Below are positions 29,410 to 37,487 of a stretch of 64,000 bases of DNA, one piece after another. The notes beneath the pieces were generated by a model that saw nothing but the letters and a program-made list of their open reading frames with translations, made no database searches and had not been told where the DNA came from. A program made the position numbers and the translations under genes. Position 1 is the first letter of the stretch. Each line of letters opens with the position of its first letter. The DNA is from Cytophagales bacterium (lineage in GTDB: Bacteria > Pseudomonadota > Gammaproteobacteria > Burkholderiales > Burkholderiaceae_C): positions 1 to 64,000 of the forward strand of contig JASGCK010000004.1 in NCBI GenBank assembly GCA_030054145.1. Reading direction: 5' to 3'.

Positions 29410-31263
29410 TTATGCTTTGTACGGCTCGTACAGTTCAAACGGGTGAATGTTGGCCAAGTCGCTCACGCCAACCGCCAATTGCGACATAAGGTACACGCCG
29501 TGCTCATACACCGTCTTGCCCGTCATGTCGGGGTTGTCAAACGGCGCGGTGCGTTTGCCACGGTAAATGCGGCGCACGGCCCTGAAGTCTTTGATGGCAA
29601 TGGCTTCGCGCATTTCACTGTCCAGCATGAGCACCTCGGCAGCCAGCGCGAGCCCTTTGTAGCCCGAGCCTGGTATGTCTTTGGAGATGCGGCAATAGTC
29701 ACAGCCCGCTGGGTTTCGGTCTTTGAGCTGCTTGCTGTCAATTTGGAAATGGCGCTCGATCACGTCGCGTGCAGCAAACGAAATGGATTTGTCGGTGATG
29801 TGCGTAGAGCACACAGGACATAGGCGACTGTGCAGGCGTTGGTACGTGATGCAATTCACGGCATCGTCTTCGGCAAGGTCTTCGGGTGGGATACGAAACT
29901 TTTGCTGCACTAGGCGCATGAGCGCACCCACGGCATCCTTCGCATGGAAGGTGGTGAACACACTATGACCTGACATGGCTGCATCGACGGCGAAGATGGC
30001 CGATTCGCTGTCACGGATTTCACCGACAAAAAAACCATCAGTACCAATACGCAGTCCCGTCTTCAGCGACACGCCAAATTTCAAGGCCCGCTCGCTATCC
30101 GTATCCGATACGCGAGATTGAATATTTCGCTGGCGCACACCTGGTATCTTTTGCTCCACAGGATCTTCGGCACTGTTGATAGCTTTGTGGGCTAAATCAG
30201 GGATCAAAATGAGCAAGCTGCGCATGAGCGTGCTCTTACCCGATCCCGTCTTACCCACAGCTATTGTGATGCCCGTAGAGCGCTGCGCCGCCAGCTCTAA
30301 CAATCGTTGCTGCGACGGCAAGTAGCCCAGCTTTTCGAGCGTAGGGATGTTGTCAGTATTGATCTCGTTCTTCTGCACGCGCATCACCAGCTCAAGCCCG
30401 TTGACCTTGCGGTCGGACTGGCAACGCAGGGAGTAATGCCCGTGGGTGGTGCGATGCACGATCTGGCAGCTTTGGTTCTCAAGAGGGCTGAATCCATCGT
30501 GAGAGTTCGTACCCGCCAAAGCCATACTTTGGAACACGGTGGCGACACCTGAATGCACTTCGCTTGAGGGGAATTTACGCCACACCTCCAAGCGTCCATG
30601 AATTCGAAACTGCACCATGCTCTCGCCCGTGTTCAAACCATCAGGCTTGATCCACATCACATGGATATCGGTGGCCTCAACGCTGATTCCCGCATCAATC
30701 ACGTCGCGAACGAACTTCTTGGCCCGCACTTCGCTGCCACGGTCGCGCTCGACATTGGTGCTGTGCGTGCTCCATAAATTAAGCTCTGCAATCAACTCGG
30801 GCTGGGCCAACCACTCTTGGACGATTCGCAGGTTGGACAACCGCACATTGGCCACCAAGGTTTCAAACTCAACCGACTGGCGGTAAGCCTCGGTACACAC
30901 CACCACAATGTCAATTGCACCAAAATCCAACACCACGCAGGACTCTCGTTGCTCGACATTCAACTCCAGCGGCTTGCCCACGGCAGAGAGGACTTGGTGA
31001 CAGCCTGCAAGCTGCTCTTTGGACTCTAAATAGGCGGGCAACTGCTGCGCTGGATCGTTTTGATAATCGGTGCTTGCTAATGAAATCTGATCGGATTTTT
31101 CAGTGCTTTGCGGTGGAGGTGTTGGCACCGCCAAGGAGTAGCCATCCGTTAACTGTGCTACCTCGCTTACCTCGGGTCGCAAAGTAGCGCGAGGCAGCAC
31201 ATCCAGGACATCCACCTCGTGTACATTGCGTTTTGCAGGGCGACCAAAATTAAAAATGCGCAT
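29410..31263 (-). CDS. pilQ: PilQ: pilus assembly ATPase
   Basis: 617 residues from ATG 31263; a longer frame overlaps the upstream gene. Walker A is AVGKTGSGKSTL near 339, the Asp and Walker B boxes follow (DPVEQKIPGVRQ, FVGEIRDSESA), and a tetra-Cys zinc motif (CPVCSTH, then CDYC) sits near the C-terminus as in GspE/PilB-type ATPases. It powers thin-pilus assembly in R64-like systems. Ends 21 bp before pilR. Confidence 0.8.
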   Translation of the reverse strand: MRIFNFGRPAKRNVHEVDVLDVLPRATLRPEVSEVAQLTDGYSLAVPTPPPQSTEKSDQISLASTDYQNDPAQQLPAYLESKEQLAGCHQVLSAVGKPLELNVEQRESCVVLDFGAIDIVVVCTEAYRQSVEFETLVANVRLSNLRIVQEWLAQPELIAELNLWSTHSTNVERDRGSEVRAKKFVRDVIDAGISVEATDIHVMWIKPDGLNTGESMVQFRIHGRLEVWRKFPSSEVHSGVATVFQSMALAGTNSHDGFSPLENQSCQIVHRTTHGHYSLRCQSDRKVNGLELVMRVQKNEINTDNIPTLEKLGYLPSQQRLLELAAQRSTGITIAVGKTGSGKSTLMRSLLILIPDLAHKAINSAEDPVEQKIPGVRQRNIQSRVSDTDSERALKFGVSLKTGLRIGTDGFFVGEIRDSESAIFAVDAAMSGHSVFTTFHAKDAVGALMRLVQQKFRIPPEDLAEDDAVNCITYQRLHSRLCPVCSTHITDKSISFAARDVIERHFQIDSKQLKDRNPAGCDYCRISKDIPGSGYKGLALAAEVLMLDSEMREAIAIKDFRAVRRIYRGKRTAPFDNPDMTGKTVYEHGVYLMSQLAVGVSDLANIHPFELYEPYKA

Positions 31264-31280
31264 GATGATTCCGTCAGTCC

Positions 31281-32645
31281 TCAGCGACGCACAAAATAGA
31301 GGCCATCGACGTTGTCCAGCATGGCTTTTCCGTCGTTGTAGACCAAGCCAAAACGACTGAGCGCGACATTGCTGGGCAATGCTTGCAAAAAATCCAACTG
31401 GTACCAAGCTCCCTTCGCTGACCACTTACCGCCTAAAACGGCTGATGGCAGCGTTTTGATTTCAATCGGATTGACACCGTTTGGCACGCCTTGTACAGCA
31501 GTAGGCTCGAACTGCATATCAAAACCCGCGCTCTTGGCCGTAAATACGGCAGGACTCATGAAATCTGTAAAAGTCGCCTCTTGCGGCCATTTGTCACGAA
31601 CAGCAGCCACACTCATTGTTTTTGCAAGCTCGGCTGGCCAAAGTAACGCGAAGGCATAACTTGCGGTTTCTTTGCTCAAACTAGCGGTTTGGCGTTGCCA
31701 TGTTTTGGGCAGCGATGAGCCTAGCGTTTGGAAATCACCGCCCTTGCGGTTGTTGTAATGCGCGGTGCAGTTGGCACCTGTTTTGGTGAGCTGGCACTCC
31801 ACATTGTGCAGGCTAAAGCCGCCCACGGGAAAGTCTTTCAAGCCACCCAGTTCGCGCTGGAGCACTGGCAACACCAAAGCCGCTTGCGGTGGTGCATTGT
31901 TCAAAAATGATGTGATGGCCTGCGTATAAAGCTCCGCAGGGCTTTGCGTTTGCGCTTCTTTAGCGGCTTGCTCCTCGGCTTCTTGTTTTTTGATGTAACT
32001 GGTGTATTTTGTGTAAGCCACCACGCCGACAACCGCGAGCAATGCAGCTCCCATTGCAATCATGCGCAAGTTGTACCTGCTCATGCGTTTAACCATCAGC
32101 TTTTGCCGCACCTTGGCATTGGTTTTAAGCACCAAGTCTTTGAGTGACAGATGCACATCGGCATTGGCGGTGAGTTCATGGTTTTGATCGCCAAACATGA
32201 TCACCTGTCCATCATTGGTGCGCTGACTGCCAATGAATTTGTTGCGCTCTGGCTGTACCGCCGAGGGCTCAACAATGATGTCTAAACGGATTTCACCATC
32301 CAAGGTGCCCAGTAGTAAGACACCGATTTTCCCGAGATCGTAAATACCCAAGGCGGCTACTTGCGGCAAGTCGCTTTGTTGTTTTTTGGACAGTTCGCTG
32401 GTAACGACAGGATGCACAGCAAACGCGGCCGCAATCGACAAGGCCTTGTCGGAACCAAGCGCCAAATCTGATTTAGCTAGCCCAGCCTGCACGCGACGCG
32501 CGGCTTTGTAGTACACCGCGTATTCAACGGCTTGTGTGCGTTTACGCTCAGCAAAATCCACCTGCGGTGAGTGCGTGCGGCTGGCCGTCACCCAAAACAA
32601 GCCGCCAACAGCTAACTGACCATCGACCTTAAACAGTTGTGTCAT
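31281..32645 (-). CDS. pilO: PilO2-type pilus assembly protein
   Basis: 454 residues. A soluble N-terminal half of about 195 residues, one membrane helix near 195-212 (MIAMGAALLAVVGVVAYTKY), then a periplasmic domain with two Cys (VECQLTKTGANC). This bitopic layout and place in the operon match R64 PilO/PilO2. It would link the cytoplasmic ATPase to the periplasmic secretin complex. Confidence 0.65.
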   Translation of the reverse strand: MTQLFKVDGQLAVGGLFWVTASRTHSPQVDFAERKRTQAVEYAVYYKAARRVQAGLAKSDLALGSDKALSIAAAFAVHPVVTSELSKKQQSDLPQVAALGIYDLGKIGVLLLGTLDGEIRLDIIVEPSAVQPERNKFIGSQRTNDGQVIMFGDQNHELTANADVHLSLKDLVLKTNAKVRQKLMVKRMSRYNLRMIAMGAALLAVVGVVAYTKYTSYIKKQEAEEQAAKEAQTQSPAELYTQAITSFLNNAPPQAALVLPVLQRELGGLKDFPVGGFSLHNVECQLTKTGANCTAHYNNRKGGDFQTLGSSLPKTWQRQTASLSKETASYAFALLWPAELAKTMSVAAVRDKWPQEATFTDFMSPAVFTAKSAGFDMQFEPTAVQGVPNGVNPIEIKTLPSAVLGGKWSAKGAWYQLDFLQALPSNVALSRFGLVYNDGKAMLDNVDGLYFVRR

Positions 32646-32654
32646 GGTGTGTCT

Positions 32655-33347
32655 TTACTTGGCTGAATTAGTCGAGACGCTAGGCATAGGGCCAAGTGGT
32701 GCGGTGTTGATCGGCGCACCTGGCTGAATTAGACTTGATGGCATAGGCATAGGCCTTCCAGGTGGAATTTGTCCCTGCCCTTGTCCAGTAGCACCCGCGC
32801 CCGCTTGCGAGGCATCGAAGACATCGCCGTTCTTGGGCGGTGGTGGTGCACTGCGATAGTGAATGGTTTGAGCGCTGCCCTTGCGCGGTGTGAACTCAGC
32901 TGAATAGCGATCTAAGGCGGTCAGCGTCCAACCAGCGTGTGACTCACCCAGCGCCATGATGCGGTACTGACTGTTGATGAGCACTTCGGCCTTGGGTTCG
33001 GCTTTGGTTCCCCACGCGGAGAGCACTTCAATGCGTGCTGATTCGGCGGCGGCTTTGCTGCCCTTGCTTCGACTGCCGCCCGCATTTGGCTGTGCCTGAA
33101 TCATGGTGGGTGCTTGAAATGCCGAGCACTGAGCGATTCGCACCGCTGCATCCCCTGCTTCTTTGCATTTTTTAGCCAATGCAATTTGTGCGTCTAATTT
33201 GGCTGTGTCGTCCACTGTTTGGGCCCATGCCTCGTTGATCAACACAGCAGATATGCAAGCAAATATTGCTACCGCCCCGAGAATTAACAAAAGTCGCGGT
33301 GGTCGCGAAACAATTCTGGCACGGTGCTTGTAAGACGGAATGTTCAT
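32655..33347 (-). CDS. pilP: PilP-like pilus assembly protein
   Basis: 230 residues with an N-terminal signal anchor (LLLILGAVAIFACISAVLI, about residues 19-37), a Gly/Ser linker and a small beta-rich periplasmic part (AEVLINSQYRIMALGESHAG), as in PilP proteins that support the secretin. The C-terminus is proline-rich. Here it lies between the secretin and PilO, whereas R64 has pilO before pilP, so the order is swapped. Confidence 0.6.
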   Translation of the reverse strand: MNIPSYKHRARIVSRPPRLLLILGAVAIFACISAVLINEAWAQTVDDTAKLDAQIALAKKCKEAGDAAVRIAQCSAFQAPTMIQAQPNAGGSRSKGSKAAAESARIEVLSAWGTKAEPKAEVLINSQYRIMALGESHAGWTLTALDRYSAEFTPRKGSAQTIHYRSAPPPPKNGDVFDASQAGAGATGQGQGQIPPGRPMPMPSSLIQPGAPINTAPLGPMPSVSTNSAK

Positions 33348-33365
33348 TTTGTTGCCTTTGTTTAA

Positions 33366-35111
33366 TTAGTTGCTACTGCTGCCGTCGAGGCGCGGTGTGA
33401 TCAAAATCACCTGCAACTCTTGTGTTTTGCTGGATGCGTCAGATAAGCTCAGCAGGCCGCTCCTAGAACCCTCGGAGTTACCGTCTTGCGACACCCCTAC
33501 CATGACCAAGGTCTCGCCTGAGCGCATGGACAGTTCGGGAGTCAGGGAGATGCCAGACTGGTCGATCAACTGCACTTGCTGCTGCGTGAGCCCGCTACCC
33601 GTGGTGATGGCGTCGAACTGAGGTACAGTCGAGCGGTTGAATGACAGGCGCAGACCGATTTCGCCACCCTCGTAAATGCTCGGGTGCATAAAGATAAAGG
33701 TGCCAGAGGGTGCAACGGCTGTCTCCAGTCCAGGTACACCTGTACCGCCCGCCGCTCCACCAGCGCCTGGTGTGGTGCGTGACAAGTAGCCTTTATTGCG
33801 GTATGCGGAGATGCTTTGCTGGCGAAAGTTCATGAGCGGCACATCTTGGTCATAGGTGTCGCTCGTGCTGCCCAATTCGTTCAGGAAACCAAGATTGATG
33901 GATGAGCCATTTAAGCGCCCCCTCAAGATATTGAACGACGCACTCCCCGCGCCGCTGGCCAGCAAGCTAGAGCCAGAACCGAATTTGAGCGTGCGCTCAG
34001 GATTGGCATCGATGAGCTTTGAATAGACCAAGTCAGCGCCCATGCCAAACGAGGATGCACGGTTGACTGTGATGCGGAAGTATTGCACCCTGACCAGCGC
34101 TTTGCGGTTCAAGATGCGGTTTTGTCCGTCGAGGTAGCGCTCAATCTTTTTGAGCGACTCGACCGTGTCAGTCACTGTAATCGTGCCCGTTCCTGGATTG
34201 CCAACTGGCTGGCGTCCGCCCGTCATCATGCTACCGATCGAGCTAAGCGTGGCATCCCAGACGTTGAATGTGCCGTTGAGGCCCGTCGATGCGGATGACG
34301 CGGTGGCGCTATTGGCTGATCCGCTGCTGCTACTAGAGCTGGTAGCAGCGGTGCTTGCCGTTGCAGTCGAGCCAACGGTATTGTTAAACGTGTACGTGCC
34401 AGGCGAGGCACGCAGCGTGAACGTCTTGGTATCAAAGCGGTAGAACACGAGTTCTTTGCTGGCATGGTCGTAGCGGTAAGACGCACCGATTCGCGAGGCA
34501 ATGGCATCGGCTGAATCAAGCAGGTTTTCTTTGATCTCGATCTCGACCGAGGTCTCAAAATCACGTGCGGCTGCTGCTGATTGGCCTATGCTAGCCAGCG
34601 CAGGATTGCTGGGCGGCGGTGTGCCCCCTGGTGCTCCACCAGTTTGACCAGGAATCGCCGCCAAATTAGTGGTGCCGCCGCGTGCCGCATTACCAGCGAT
34701 CAGCGTTGAGGCGGGGAGGAACACCTCAGGCATGATGCGCACGCGCACGCCAAACAAACGATTGACCGTTTGCGCCCAGCCACTCAGTGTGCTGGTCTTG
34801 GGCATATTCTCGCCCATTGACAGGAACGACTCTTTGAAATAAGCGGGAAGCTCGGTATCAGGGCTCAGTTCAGAATCACGGTTGCCAAGGTATGGCGTTT
34901 TAACACGCATCACGAGCGGCGATTGTTGGACATTGATCCTGTTTTGTTCGGCTTGCTGGGCACGCAAGTTTATTTGCGTGTTTTCGTTCAAAGTGCGCAG
35001 CTCTGCGCCTTTGAGACTAGACGCGCAACCCACCAGCAAAACGCTGGTGCAAGCCGCAGCGGCAATGACGCTTAAACGCAACACGCTGGGGATACTGGTA
35101 ACTGATTTCAT
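33366..35111 (-). CDS. pilN: PilN: lipoprotein secretin of the thin pilus
   Basis: 581 residues from ATG 35111 with AAGGA nine bases upstream. The signal peptide ends in LLVGC (lipobox, Cys near 29). A Ser/Thr-rich stretch lies near 230-275. The C-terminal secretin domain has RKALVRVQYFRITVNRASSF, a GLRLSFNRSTVPQFD strand and VMVGVSQDG, typical of type IVb secretins. It would form the outer-membrane pilus pore. Confidence 0.8.
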   Translation of the reverse strand: MKSVTSIPSVLRLSVIAAAACTSVLLVGCASSLKGAELRTLNENTQINLRAQQAEQNRINVQQSPLVMRVKTPYLGNRDSELSPDTELPAYFKESFLSMGENMPKTSTLSGWAQTVNRLFGVRVRIMPEVFLPASTLIAGNAARGGTTNLAAIPGQTGGAPGGTPPPSNPALASIGQSAAAARDFETSVEIEIKENLLDSADAIASRIGASYRYDHASKELVFYRFDTKTFTLRASPGTYTFNNTVGSTATASTAATSSSSSSGSANSATASSASTGLNGTFNVWDATLSSIGSMMTGGRQPVGNPGTGTITVTDTVESLKKIERYLDGQNRILNRKALVRVQYFRITVNRASSFGMGADLVYSKLIDANPERTLKFGSGSSLLASGAGSASFNILRGRLNGSSINLGFLNELGSTSDTYDQDVPLMNFRQQSISAYRNKGYLSRTTPGAGGAAGGTGVPGLETAVAPSGTFIFMHPSIYEGGEIGLRLSFNRSTVPQFDAITTGSGLTQQQVQLIDQSGISLTPELSMRSGETLVMVGVSQDGNSEGSRSGLLSLSDASSKTQELQVILITPRLDGSSSN

Positions 35112-36034
35112 TATTGGCCGTCCTTGCAAAATTGGGTAACGGGGATGGCGCTGACGACCATGTTTGGGTGAATGCAAAAGCGCACAGCGCGTGCGGTGTT
35201 GCGCTGCGTGTCGGCCAAAGCGCTCAAGATGCTTTCGATATCAGCACCTTCAAAACTCAAGCTGCGCTCGATGTCAATATCGCGTGGCAAGTGCCATGCG
35301 ACGTCTTGGTAACCGATTGTTTTGAACCACTTGTTGAGACCGCGGCGGATATTGGTGTCAGCGGGGGATAGAGTTACTTTCAATGTGACGGGAGCAGGTG
35401 ACACTTTGGCTGTTTCCGATGGCAAAGTGGGCGCAGGCACGGTTGCTTGCTGAGCCAATGGAGTCACTTCGGCAATCGCCAAACTAGGCACGGCCAGCGC
35501 GACATCGTTAGTCATTGCTTTAACTGGCAAAGCCACATCAGCAGGCTTGGCCGCACTTCCGTGAACGCTTTTAGGCGCAGCGGCTCCAAACGCTGCCGCC
35601 GTGCCCATGCGCTCGGCGGTCACGCTACCCATGTATGTGATGGAGACTTGTTTGTTGTTTGCCCATACCAAATTCAATTTAGAGTAAACACCGTCAACCA
35701 CAAAATACGTGGCTGACTGCTTGGGCGTAAGCAATACATCACCTTGCGCACGAACCGCAAAGAATGCAGGCACCAGCGTGCTAGGTGGTAATTGAATGCG
35801 AGTCACTTGCCCATCATCAAAAGCAATTACACCTTCGTTGCTGGATTTGTACTGTGTGTCATACCGAACACTCGCCGCGACACTCGCCACATTTGGCACT
35901 CGTGTCTCAGTTGACCCCATATTGGCTAACTGCGATTGAGCCAACGCAATGGGACTAATTACCAGACACACGGATACAGATACCACTAGTGATGCAACAA
36001 CCGCCACGGCTGAATTTGGACGTTTTAAACGCAT
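35111..36034 (-). CDS. pilL: PilL-like protein with TcpQ domain
   Basis: 307 residues; signal peptide to about residue 32 (PIALA, then QSQ). The first half has a VirB9/CagX-like pattern (YFVVDGVYSKLNLVWANNKQ). The C-terminal 85 residues (RRGLNKWFKTIGYQDVAWHL, then DIERSLSFEGADIESIL) form the TcpQ domain of PilL. Its stop overlaps the pilN start (TAATG). First gene of the pil operon; PilM and PilI-K counterparts are not seen. Confidence 0.65.
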   Translation of the reverse strand: MRLKRPNSAVAVVASLVVSVSVCLVISPIALAQSQLANMGSTETRVPNVASVAASVRYDTQYKSSNEGVIAFDDGQVTRIQLPPSTLVPAFFAVRAQGDVLLTPKQSATYFVVDGVYSKLNLVWANNKQVSITYMGSVTAERMGTAAAFGAAAPKSVHGSAAKPADVALPVKAMTNDVALAVPSLAIAEVTPLAQQATVPAPTLPSETAKVSPAPVTLKVTLSPADTNIRRGLNKWFKTIGYQDVAWHLPRDIDIERSLSFEGADIESILSALADTQRNTARAVRFCIHPNMVVSAIPVTQFCKDGQ

Positions 36035-37149
36035 AAGTTTGCTCCAATAAAAATAGAGGTTTGTGGGTGGTTTTGAAGGGGGTGGGAAATCCTCTCGGGG
36101 TAAGATGTTGGCGTGCGGCTCAACTGACAGGAAGAACGCACGCCTACGAGTAACAACCCACTTTTACGAGAGGATTTCCCATGAAAATTGCATTGCACCC
36201 GCTTGAGCCAAGGCGAATCAGCCCGCGTGAATACATTGCAGAATTTGGTAGTAAATTTGATCGAATTGACATGACCGAGCGAGCAAGGTGTCCAGCTTGT
36301 AAACATCGATTGAGCACGCCAGGCGAAGATCGTGCTGGCTTGATAACGACCTTTAGGCATCTTCCCGATAAAGAGCATTGGTGCATTTTTAAAAACGCCA
36401 GTGACTTTCGCTACAAGTTGCTGCCTAATTCCAATCTTGATCTCGTCCGAGGTGCTCAATTGCGTGAGAGCTTTTTGAGAAACTGGCAAAAACACTTTAT
36501 ATTGATGGCGTGGTACGCCTCTTACTTTGACATCATTGATTTCAGAGAGCGAATTGAGTTGGCTGACAAAGAGCAGCTGTGGAGTCGTCCAAGGCTGCAA
36601 GAGTGGGAGATTCCACACATTTTGTTGGTTTGGCGAGCTGTTCCACCCGCTTACACGAAAACAGGAAAAGTGTTGCGTCCAGAATGGCTTCGGTTTTGGT
36701 TTGACGGGCGTATCCGCACCATCGACGATCTTTGGATTCATTCTCAACGATTGAATTTTGCGTCGCTCGTAGTCGATGGCATAGTCTTTATTAATAAGAT
36801 CAAGCTGCAAACCTTTCTTTATTTGCTCACGCATCTTGTTAAAAGTCTCGATGTAAGCGCACTGCCATTGGTCAGCTTTTTGTCCAGTAAAACCCATAAC
36901 TACAAATGCAAAACCAGATTCGGTGAGGCGGTAGATTGGCTGAGAGCGACCGTAAGAGTCAATGTGCTGAAAAGGTACGAAATGCTGCTTGCAAAAATCA
37001 GCGTTATTGATGTTCGCTATTTTTGCGCGGATATCACGTAAAACGTGTTTATGTTCTTTTTCAAAGTGCTCTGCGACCGCCAAAGATGTGGTCATTGGAA
37101 TGTTTTCTACCTCAATAATGCGAGGCACATATTTATTATTGATCGACAT
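36025..37149 (-). CDS. Rha-family regulator, truncated and read through
   Basis: The frame is 374 residues from ATG 37149 (AAAGGTG upstream), but only the first ~136 are credible: a Rha (phage regulatory protein) domain with MTTSLAVAEHFEKEHKHVLR, DSYGRSQPIYRLTESGFAFV and GFTGQKADQWQCAYIETFN. From about 36744 down to 36025 it is antisense to the facing gene. So the Rha C-terminus is probably missing. Rha proteins are lysogenic-phage regulators; here it may regulate neighbouring cargo. Confidence 0.5.
   Translation of the reverse strand: MSINNKYVPRIIEVENIPMTTSLAVAEHFEKEHKHVLRDIRAKIANINNADFCKQHFVPFQHIDSYGRSQPIYRLTESGFAFVVMGFTGQKADQWQCAYIETFNKMREQIKKGLQLDLINKDYAIDYERRKIQSLRMNPKIVDGADTPVKPKPKPFWTQHFSCFRVSGWNSSPNQQNVWNLPLLQPWTTPQLLFVSQLNSLSEINDVKVRGVPRHQYKVFLPVSQKALTQLSTSDEIKIGIRQQLVAKVTGVFKNAPMLFIGKMPKGRYQASTIFAWRAQSMFTSWTPCSLGHVNSIKFTTKFCNVFTRADSPWLKRVQCNFHGKSSRKSGLLLVGVRSSCQLSRTPTSYPERISHPLQNHPQTSIFIGANLCV
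36084..36180 (+). promoter_or_regulatory. Long hairpin that buries a ribosome-binding site
   Basis: GGGAAATCCTCTCG (36084-36097) is perfectly complementary to CGAGAGGATTTCCC (36167-36180), which holds the GAGAGG ribosome site and ends right at ATG 36181. Inside, GGCGTGCG (36110-36117) pairs with CGCACGCC (36137-36144). GTGGGT (36063-36068) could alternatively pair with ACCCAC (36156-36161). The layout fits translational control of the following gene. Confidence 0.6.
36181..37041 (+). CDS. Truncated Cys-containing hypothetical protein
   Basis: The frame is 286 residues, but only about residues 1-186 read like a real protein: CPACKHRLSTPGEDRAG gives a C-x2-C pair, followed by a His/Cys segment (FRHLPDKEHWCIF) and LRFWFDGRIRTIDDLWI. 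It resembles conserved plasmid proteins ending in a similar FWFD-DDLW block, by memory only. Beyond about 36740 the frame runs antisense through the rha gene, so the true 3' end seems lost. Translation may be gated by the hairpin at 36084-36180. Confidence 0.45.
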   Translation: MKIALHPLEPRRISPREYIAEFGSKFDRIDMTERARCPACKHRLSTPGEDRAGLITTFRHLPDKEHWCIFKNASDFRYKLLPNSNLDLVRGAQLRESFLRNWQKHFILMAWYASYFDIIDFRERIELADKEQLWSRPRLQEWEIPHILLVWRAVPPAYTKTGKVLRPEWLRFWFDGRIRTIDDLWIHSQRLNFASLVVDGIVFINKIKLQTFLYLLTHLVKSLDVSALPLVSFLSSKTHNYKCKTRFGEAVDWLRATVRVNVLKRYEMLLAKISVIDVRYFCADIT

Positions 37150-37218
37150 AATTTCACCTTTTAAAAATTAACTACTGGACTTGTGTCCAAATTTGGACAC
37201 ATCTATTTTTCAAGTAAA

Positions 37219-37332
37219 TCAAGCACTTACATACACTGCCTTGGATGCGTATTGCTCTGCAATTGCCAAAGACGTGGTCATTGGTTGTGCATCAACACTA
37301 ATCATGCGCGGGCTATAAATTGTGGTATTCAT
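37219..37332 (-). pseudogene. Remnant of a second rha gene
   Basis: 37 residues from ATG 37332 with TAAGGAG upstream. MNTTIYSPRMISVDAQPMTT then SLAIAEQYASK parallels the start of the adjacent Rha protein (MTTSLAVAEHFEK), then the frame stops. It is a degraded tandem duplicate of the rha 5' end. Confidence 0.55.
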
Positions 37333-37396
37333 TGCATCTCCTTAAATTAAAAATAAAACAACATAAAAATTTCCTCAATAAAAAATTAATCATTGA

Positions 37397-37428
37397 GGAC
37401 GGCGCAAAGTTGCGCCGTCCTATTTTTT
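37397..37428. terminator. Bidirectional terminator
   Basis: GGACGGCGC (37397-37405) pairs with GCGCCGTCC (37412-37420); a TATTTTTTT run follows on the plus strand, and the minus strand continues A/T-rich. It lies 60 bp past the virB10 stop and probably ends the VirB operon. Confidence 0.75.
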
Positions 37429-37487
37429 TATAAAAATCAATATTTCATTCCTTGAATTCTTGGAGTAAATTTGTAACTTTTTATGCA

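Noticed and set aside
36081-36183. Integron attC site
   Set aside because: The palindrome lacks GTTRRRY/RYYYAAC core sites and ends in a start codon.
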